Source of the DNA: an uncultured Lachnospiraceae bacterium
GTDB taxonomy: Bacteria; Bacillota; Clostridia; Lachnospirales; Lachnospiraceae
Assembly (NCBI GenBank): GCA_947626435.1
Contig: CANQSB010000014.1
Span: forward strand, 1-64,000
Direction of reading: 5' to 3'
Length of the DNA: 64,000 bases
Shown here: positions 58,585 through 64,000 of the stretch, piece by piece
Numbering within the stretch: the first letter of the stretch is position 1
Layout: each line of letters starts with the position of its first letter
The notes under the pieces: generated by a model
Database searches by the model: none
Seen by the model: only the letters and a program-made list of their open reading frames with translations
What the model was told of the DNA's origin: nothing
Program-made: the position numbers and the translations under genes

Positions 58585-61005
58585 ATGAACACACCGTTAT
58601 CTTGGATTAAAGAATATGTGCCTGAGCTTTCGTGCGGCGACAAGGAATATTGCGACGCTATGACGCTTTCGGGCACAAAGGTCGAGGGGCATGAGCGCCT
58701 TGACAAAAACCTTGAAAAAATAGTAGTGGGGCGCATTGACAAGATAGAGCGCCACCCTGACGCTGACAAGCTTATCATCTGTCAGGTGAATGTAGGCTCT
58801 GAAACAATACAGATTGTGACTGGCGCTCCGAATTTAAGCGAGGGCGATTATGTGCCTGTAGTGCTTGACGGGGGAAAAGTCGCGGGCGGACACGACGGCG
58901 GCCCCCTGCCAGAAAACGGCATAAAAATCAAGGCTGGAAAGCTGCGCGGAGTAGAGTCAAACGGCATGATGTGCTCTATCGAGGAGCTTGGCTCAAGTAG
59001 GGATATGTACCCCGAAGCACCCGAAAACGGAGTTTATGTATTCAAAAAAGAGGTTGAGCCCGGCACTGACGCCGTAGAGGCGCTGGGACTTCATGATACG
59101 GTTGTCGAGTATGAGGTCACTTCAAACCGCGTTGACTGCTACAGCGTACTGGGCATAGCAAGAGAGGCGGCGGCTACTTTCAGAAAGCCGTTTGTGCCGC
59201 CTGTAGTGGAAATTAAAGGAAGCGGCGACGACGTAAACAATTATATTTCTGTGGAAGTAAAGGACACTGATTTATGCCCGCGCTACTGCGCAAGAGTCTG
59301 CAAAAACATCAAAATTGCGCCCTCGCCCGAATGGATGCAGAGAAGGCTTGCGGCGAGCGGCATAAGACCCATCAACAATCTGGTGGACATTACAAACTAC
59401 GTGATGATGGAATACGGTCAGCCCATGCACGCGTTTGATTTAAGCACTGTAGCGGGAAACAAGATAATAGTAAGGCGTGCTAATGACGGCGACGAGTTTC
59501 AGACGCTTGACGGACAGATGAGAAAGCTTGATGCCGATGTGCTTATGATTTGCGATGCTGAAAAGGAGATAGGCATAGCGGGCATTATGGGCGGCGAAAA
59601 CTCAAAAATCACTGATGACGTGAAAACGGTACTTTTTGAGGCGGCTACGTTTAACGGTGCGAATATCAGGAAATCAGCAAAGCGTATCGGGCTTAGGACT
59701 GAGGCGTCAGGCATTTTTGAAAAAGGTCTTGATCCCAGAAACGCGGAGAACGCAATAAACAGGGCGTGCCAGCTTATCGAGCTGCTTGGCTGCGGCGAGG
59801 TTGTAGATGGCATGGTTGATGTCAAAGTGCCTTTGAAGGAGCTTAGGCAGGTTGCGTTTGAGCCTGAAAAGATAAATAAATTCCTCGGCACAGATATTTC
59901 GAGAGAGGAAATGCTTGATATATTTGAAAGGCTTGAAATCGCATATGATGAGAGTACAAATATGCTGACCGCGCCGTCGTTCAGGCAGGATATAGAGTGC
60001 TTTGCGGATATTGCGGAGGAGGTCGCAAGATTTTACGGATATGACAAGATACCGACGACGCTTCCGAGCGGAGAGGCTACGACGGGCAAGCTTACTTTTA
60101 AGCTTAGAATAGAGGAGAAAGCAAGGGACATAGCGGAATACTGCGGATTTTCGCAGGGCATGTGCTATTCGTTTGAAAGCCCCAAGGTATTTGACAAGCT
60201 GCTTATTCCCGCGGACAGCCCGCTTAGGCAGACAGTGACTATTTCAAATCCGCTGGGCGAAGACTTTTCAATTATGAGGACTATTTCGCTGAACGGCATT
60301 CTGACATCATTGTCAACTAATTATAATAGAAGAAACAAAAATGTGCGTCTGTACGAGCTTGGAAATATTTATATTCCAAAGAGCATACCTGTAGTGGATT
60401 ATCCTGACGAGAGAATGCAGTTTACACTTGGAATGTACGGCGACGGCGATTTCTTTACAATGAAAGGCGTTATCGAGGAATTTTTTGAGAGCATCGGTAT
60501 GCGGAAAAAGCCAAAATATGACCCTAATGCGGGAAAGAGCTTTTTGCATCCGGGGCGTCAGGCGCTTGTAAAATATGGAGACATTGTTGTCGGATTTTTG
60601 GGAGAGCTTCACCCTGATGTGGCGGACAATTACGACATGGACACAAAGGTGTATGTGGCAGTGCTTGATATGCCGGAAGTGGTCAAGCTTGCATCGTTTG
60701 ACAGGAAATATGAGGGCATTGCGAAATACCCCGCTGTATCGCGCGATATCAGTATGGTAGTGCCTAAAAAGGTGCTTGTGGGTGATATTGAGGACGTGAT
60801 TGCCCAGCGCGGAGGCAAGATACTGGAGGACTACCAGTTGTTTGACATCTATGAGGGCGCGCAGATTAAGCCGGGCTTTAAGTCGGTCGCATATTCGATT
60901 ACATTCAGGGCAAAGGACAGGACATTGGAGGACAATGATGTGTCTGGGGCTATGAAGAAGATTTTGAACGGTCTGGAGGCGCTGGGAATAGAGCTTAGGG
61001 GATAA
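58585..61005 (+). CDS. pheT: phenylalanine-tRNA ligase beta subunit
   Basis: [49 protein letters not shown] and a C-terminal FDX-ACB region. Confidence 0.97.
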   Translation: MNTPLSWIKEYVPELSCGDKEYCDAMTLSGTKVEGHERLDKNLEKIVVGRIDKIERHPDADKLIICQVNVGSETIQIVTGAPNLSEGDYVPVVLDGGKVAGGHDGGPLPENGIKIKAGKLRGVESNGMMCSIEELGSSRDMYPEAPENGVYVFKKEVEPGTDAVEALGLHDTVVEYEVTSNRVDCYSVLGIAREAAATFRKPFVPPVVEIKGSGDDVNNYISVEVKDTDLCPRYCARVCKNIKIAPSPEWMQRRLAASGIRPINNLVDITNYVMMEYGQPMHAFDLSTVAGNKIIVRRANDGDEFQTLDGQMRKLDADVLMICDAEKEIGIAGIMGGENSKITDDVKTVLFEAATFNGANIRKSAKRIGLRTEASGIFEKGLDPRNAENAINRACQLIELLGCGEVVDGMVDVKVPLKELRQVAFEPEKINKFLGTDISREEMLDIFERLEIAYDESTNMLTAPSFRQDIECFADIAEEVARFYGYDKIPTTLPSGEATTGKLTFKLRIEEKARDIAEYCGFSQGMCYSFESPKVFDKLLIPADSPLRQTVTISNPLGEDFSIMRTISLNGILTSLSTNYNRRNKNVRLYELGNIYIPKSIPVVDYPDERMQFTLGMYGDGDFFTMKGVIEEFFESIGMRKKPKYDPNAGKSFLHPGRQALVKYGDIVVGFLGELHPDVADNYDMDTKVYVAVLDMPEVVKLASFDRKYEGIAKYPAVSRDISMVVPKKVLVGDIEDVIAQRGGKILEDYQLFDIYEGAQIKPGFKSVAYSITFRAKDRTLEDNDVSGAMKKILNGLEALGIELRG

Positions 61006-61006
61006 T

Positions 61007-62041
61007 ATGGAAGAATTGCTAAAGAAAGATTTTTATTTTGAGCTTCCCGAGGAGCTTATAGCCCAGGACCCGCTTGAGGACAGGTCGGCGTCAAGGCTTA
61101 TGGTTTTGAACAGAAAGACAGGGGCGGTCGAGCATAAGGTGTTTTCTGATATACTTGATTACCTTAATGCGGGCGACTGCCTTGTGCTGAACAATACAAA
61201 GGTAATACCTGCAAGGCTTATGGGCGTAAAGGCAGAAACGGGCGCGGCTATAGAGGTGCTTTTGCTCAAACGTCGTGAAAACGATGTGTGGGAAACATTG
61301 GTAAGACCCGGGAAAAAGGCGAGAGTTGGTGCTGTAATAAGCTTTGGGGACGGCACTTTGACCGGAGAAGTCATTGACATAGCGGATGATGGTAACAGAC
61401 TGATAAAATTTTCATATGAGGGCATTTTTGAGGAAGTTTTGGATAGGCTTGGGGAAATGCCTTTGCCGCCGTATATCACGCATAAGCTTACGGATAAAAA
61501 CCGCTACCAGACAGTCTATGCCAAATATGAAGGCTCTGCCGCCGCGCCGACGGCAGGACTTCATTTTACAAAGGAGCTTTTAAAAAAGGTCGAGGATAAG
61601 GGCGTAAGGATAGCTTATGTCACGCTGCATGTGGGGCTTGGGACGTTTCGCCCTGTGAAGGAGGACAATCTCTTAAACCACCATATGCATTCGGAATATT
61701 ATGAAGTGACTGACGAGTCAGCGCAGATTATCAACAGTACGAAGGAAGCAGGCGGCAGCGTAATATGCGTAGGCACTACAAGCTGCCGCACTGTGGAGAG
61801 CGCAGCGGACGAGGCGGGAAAAGTGCGGGCAGGCAGTGGAAATACGGAGATTTTTATTTATCCCGGATATAAATTCAAGGTGCTTGACAAGCTGATAACC
61901 AACTTTCATCTGCCGGAGTCAACGCTTATAATGCTTGTGTCCGCGCTTGCGGGGCGCGAGAATGTGCTTAACGCATACAAAACGGCGGTTGAGGAGAAAT
62001 ACAGATTTTTTTCTTTTGGAGATGCTATGTTTATAAGTTGA
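61007..62041 (+). CDS. queA: tRNA preQ1(34) S-adenosylmethionine ribosyltransferase-isomerase
   Basis: [71 protein letters not shown]. Confidence 0.97.
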   Translation: MEELLKKDFYFELPEELIAQDPLEDRSASRLMVLNRKTGAVEHKVFSDILDYLNAGDCLVLNNTKVIPARLMGVKAETGAAIEVLLLKRRENDVWETLVRPGKKARVGAVISFGDGTLTGEVIDIADDGNRLIKFSYEGIFEEVLDRLGEMPLPPYITHKLTDKNRYQTVYAKYEGSAAAPTAGLHFTKELLKKVEDKGVRIAYVTLHVGLGTFRPVKEDNLLNHHMHSEYYEVTDESAQIINSTKEAGGSVICVGTTSCRTVESAADEAGKVRAGSGNTEIFIYPGYKFKVLDKLITNFHLPESTLIMLVSALAGRENVLNAYKTAVEEKYRFFSFGDAMFIS

Positions 62042-62111
62042 CATATCCTGCTTATTGGGATAAACTAAAGTTAGTTATTATTCCAAACACAGACAAAGGA
62101 GCAGAGGCGTT

Positions 62112-62462
62112 ATGGTAGAGAGAAGAGGTAGCAAGAGAACAGAGTTAAGATCGAAGCTGCTGGTTAAGCGTGTAGCTTCCGGCGAACAGCAGGAAATTGA
62201 TGTTGAAGTTATGAATGTGTCCAGGACGGGTATAGGCTTTTACTGCGACGAATTGCTTGATATGGGGACTGTATATGAGGCGTATCTGACTATTTGGACT
62301 AAGGAAATCATTCATGCATTTATAGAGATTGTCAGGATTGAAAAAAAGCCTGATACTTTTGAATATGGCGGATTGTTCATCGGTATGCCTGAAATTGACT
62401 TGCAGAGAATTGATGTGTACAATGTGGTGGCAGATGCCAATAAGCACGAAAATAATGACTGA
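62112..62462 (+). CDS. PilZ-domain protein
   Basis: RRGSKRTELR (RxxxR) and NVSRTGIGFYC (N/DxSxxG), consistent with a c-di-GMP-binding PilZ domain. Confidence 0.8.
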   Translation: MVERRGSKRTELRSKLLVKRVASGEQQEIDVEVMNVSRTGIGFYCDELLDMGTVYEAYLTIWTKEIIHAFIEIVRIEKKPDTFEYGGLFIGMPEIDLQRIDVYNVVADANKHENND

Positions 62463-62582
62463 TATATTGTGATGAAGACAGTAAATGGTTTTGCTTGAAA
62501 TTGAACTCTAAAGCTGCCCGGCTGATTGGTCGGGCTGTTTTTAGTGTTGATTTTGAGATGACAAGGCGATACGGAGGATATT

Positions 62583-63947
62583 ATGAGTTCGAGAGTTAAA
62601 AATATGACGGAGGGAAAGCCTGCGCCTTTGATATTGTCGTTTGCGTTGTCGCTTATGGCGGGCAATGTATTCCAGCAGCTTTATACTGTGGTTGATACTA
62701 TGGTGGTCGGAAAGGTGCTTGGTGTCAATGCGCTTGCTGCGCTCGGCGCGTCTGACTGGTTTAATTGGCTTATGCTTGGCGTTATACAGGGATTTACGCA
62801 GGGCTTTGGCATAATGATGGCGCAGGAGTTTGGAGCGGGACATGAAAAGAGGCTAAGACGTGTCGTAGGTAATTCGGTATGTCTGTCTGTATTGGCGGTT
62901 ATTGTGCTTGTAGCTTTGGGACAGCTTTTTGCCGAGCCTGTGCTTAGGGTTTTGAAGACACCGGATGACATTATCGGCGGTTCGCTGCTGTATCTTAGGA
63001 TAATGTTTATGGGTATTCCGATAGTGATGCTTTACAATCTGCTTGCGAGCATTCTGCGCTCGCTTGGCGATGGAAAGACGCCGCTTAATGCCATGATTGT
63101 GGCATCGTTTACCAATATTGCGCTTGATTTGCTTTTTGTGATGGTATTTCACTGGGGGATTGCGGGCGCGGCTGCGGCGACGCTGATTGCGCAGCTTGTT
63201 TCGAGCGTTTTCTGTATTTATCATATCAGGAAGATAGAGATGCTTTCGTTTGAAAGGTCGGATTTTGGACTTCATAAGGATATGACGGGGAAGCTTATGT
63301 TTCTGGGGCTTCCGATGGCTTTTCAGAATGCGATTATTTCTGTGGGCGGTATGATTGTCCAGTCGGTGGTAAATGGTTTTGGCGTTATTTTTATTGCGGG
63401 ATTTACGGCGACGAACAAGCTTTATGGGCTGCTTGAGATAGCGGCGACTTCATATGGGTATGCTATGGTTACTTATGTGGGACAGAATCTGGGCGCGGGC
63501 AAGGTGGAGCGTGTGCGTAAGGGAGTGCGTGCGGCGGTTGGGATTGCGATTGTGACGTCTGTTATTATTGCGGCGGTTATGCTGATTTTTGGAAAGGTGA
63601 TTTTGGGGCTGTTTATTTCGGGTTCGGCGGAGGTGTTTGAGCAGACGCTTGAGGTGGCGTATTTTTATCTGGCTGTGATGAGTGTGTGTCTGCCGATACT
63701 TTATATTCTGCATGTGACGCGGTCGGCTATTCAGGGGATGGGAGATACTGTGCTGCCTATGATGTCGGGTGTGGCGGAGTTTGTGATGAGGACGGCTACG
63801 GCGCTTATTTTGCCTAGGCTTGTGGGGCAGGATGGGATTTTCTTTGCTGAGATTATGGCTTGGTTGGGGGCTGATGTGATTTTGGTGGGGAGTTATTTTG
63901 TGAAGGTGAAAGGGTTGATGGGGCAGATGGGAGGAGAGAGTGGTTGA
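62583..63947 (+). CDS. MATE-family efflux transporter
   Basis: About 12 TMs; MAGNVFQQLYTVVDTMVVGKVLGVNALAALGASDW and YVGQNLGAGKVERVRKGVRAAV. Confidence 0.92.
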   Translation: MSSRVKNMTEGKPAPLILSFALSLMAGNVFQQLYTVVDTMVVGKVLGVNALAALGASDWFNWLMLGVIQGFTQGFGIMMAQEFGAGHEKRLRRVVGNSVCLSVLAVIVLVALGQLFAEPVLRVLKTPDDIIGGSLLYLRIMFMGIPIVMLYNLLASILRSLGDGKTPLNAMIVASFTNIALDLLFVMVFHWGIAGAAAATLIAQLVSSVFCIYHIRKIEMLSFERSDFGLHKDMTGKLMFLGLPMAFQNAIISVGGMIVQSVVNGFGVIFIAGFTATNKLYGLLEIAATSYGYAMVTYVGQNLGAGKVERVRKGVRAAVGIAIVTSVIIAAVMLIFGKVILGLFISGSAEVFEQTLEVAYFYLAVMSVCLPILYILHVTRSAIQGMGDTVLPMMSGVAEFVMRTATALILPRLVGQDGIFFAEIMAWLGADVILVGSYFVKVKGLMGQMGGESG

Positions 63948-64000
63948 TGGTACAGTATTGAAAGGAGGACGAAACTGCCTGATATAATGCCGCGCCGTGC

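Noticed and set aside
1-64000. Prophage, defence island, toxin-antitoxin or biosynthetic gene cluster
   Set aside because: No integrase, structural phage proteins, restriction-modification, NRPS/PKS or RiPP enzymes were seen; most genes are housekeeping or metabolic.

Overview
The window looks like core chromosome of an anaerobic, spore-forming Firmicute, probably Lachnospiraceae. This lineage call is inferred from gene content and order, not from a search. Gene density is high and mostly on the + strand. From left to right it holds: (i) an SGNH hydrolase on the - strand; (ii) a CheA / Hpt-only protein / membrane protein / OmpR-type regulator / histidine kinase / lipoprotein run, then CheV, a degenerate Sir2-like protein and a charge-segregated repeat protein; (iii) hisH-hisF, ung, a kduD-like SDR on the - strand, a double-domain PPK2 polyphosphate kinase, a flavin reductase-rubredoxin fusion and a DacA-type carboxypeptidase; (iv) a biotin-dependent carboxyltransferase / Na+-pump decarboxylase cluster; (v) TetR, RpiR, a BaiN-like flavoprotein, cmk-ispH-S1, cheR and a YprB-like exonuclease; (vi) a complete rnfCDGEAB operon; (vii) a GH25 protein, an HNH/AP2-derived protein, a SleB-like hydrolase, thrC, deoC, an M24 peptidase and pckA; (viii) a second two-component system, a probable 6S RNA, SpoIID, a YihY-family protein and a DUF3298-like lipoprotein; (ix) T-box-pheS-pheT, queA, a PilZ protein and a MATE transporter. 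I saw no CRISPR array, rRNA, tRNA, prophage or intact transposon. The least explained signals are the 166-bp nested palindrome with neighbouring 41-nt repeats upstream of pckA, the HNH-AP2-derived protein lacking its catalytic residues, the degenerate Sir2-like protein beside CheV, the two-carboxyltransferase/Na+-pump cluster with a lipoprotein-type gamma subunit, and several switch-like hairpins inside operons. None of these is proven to be a new system.
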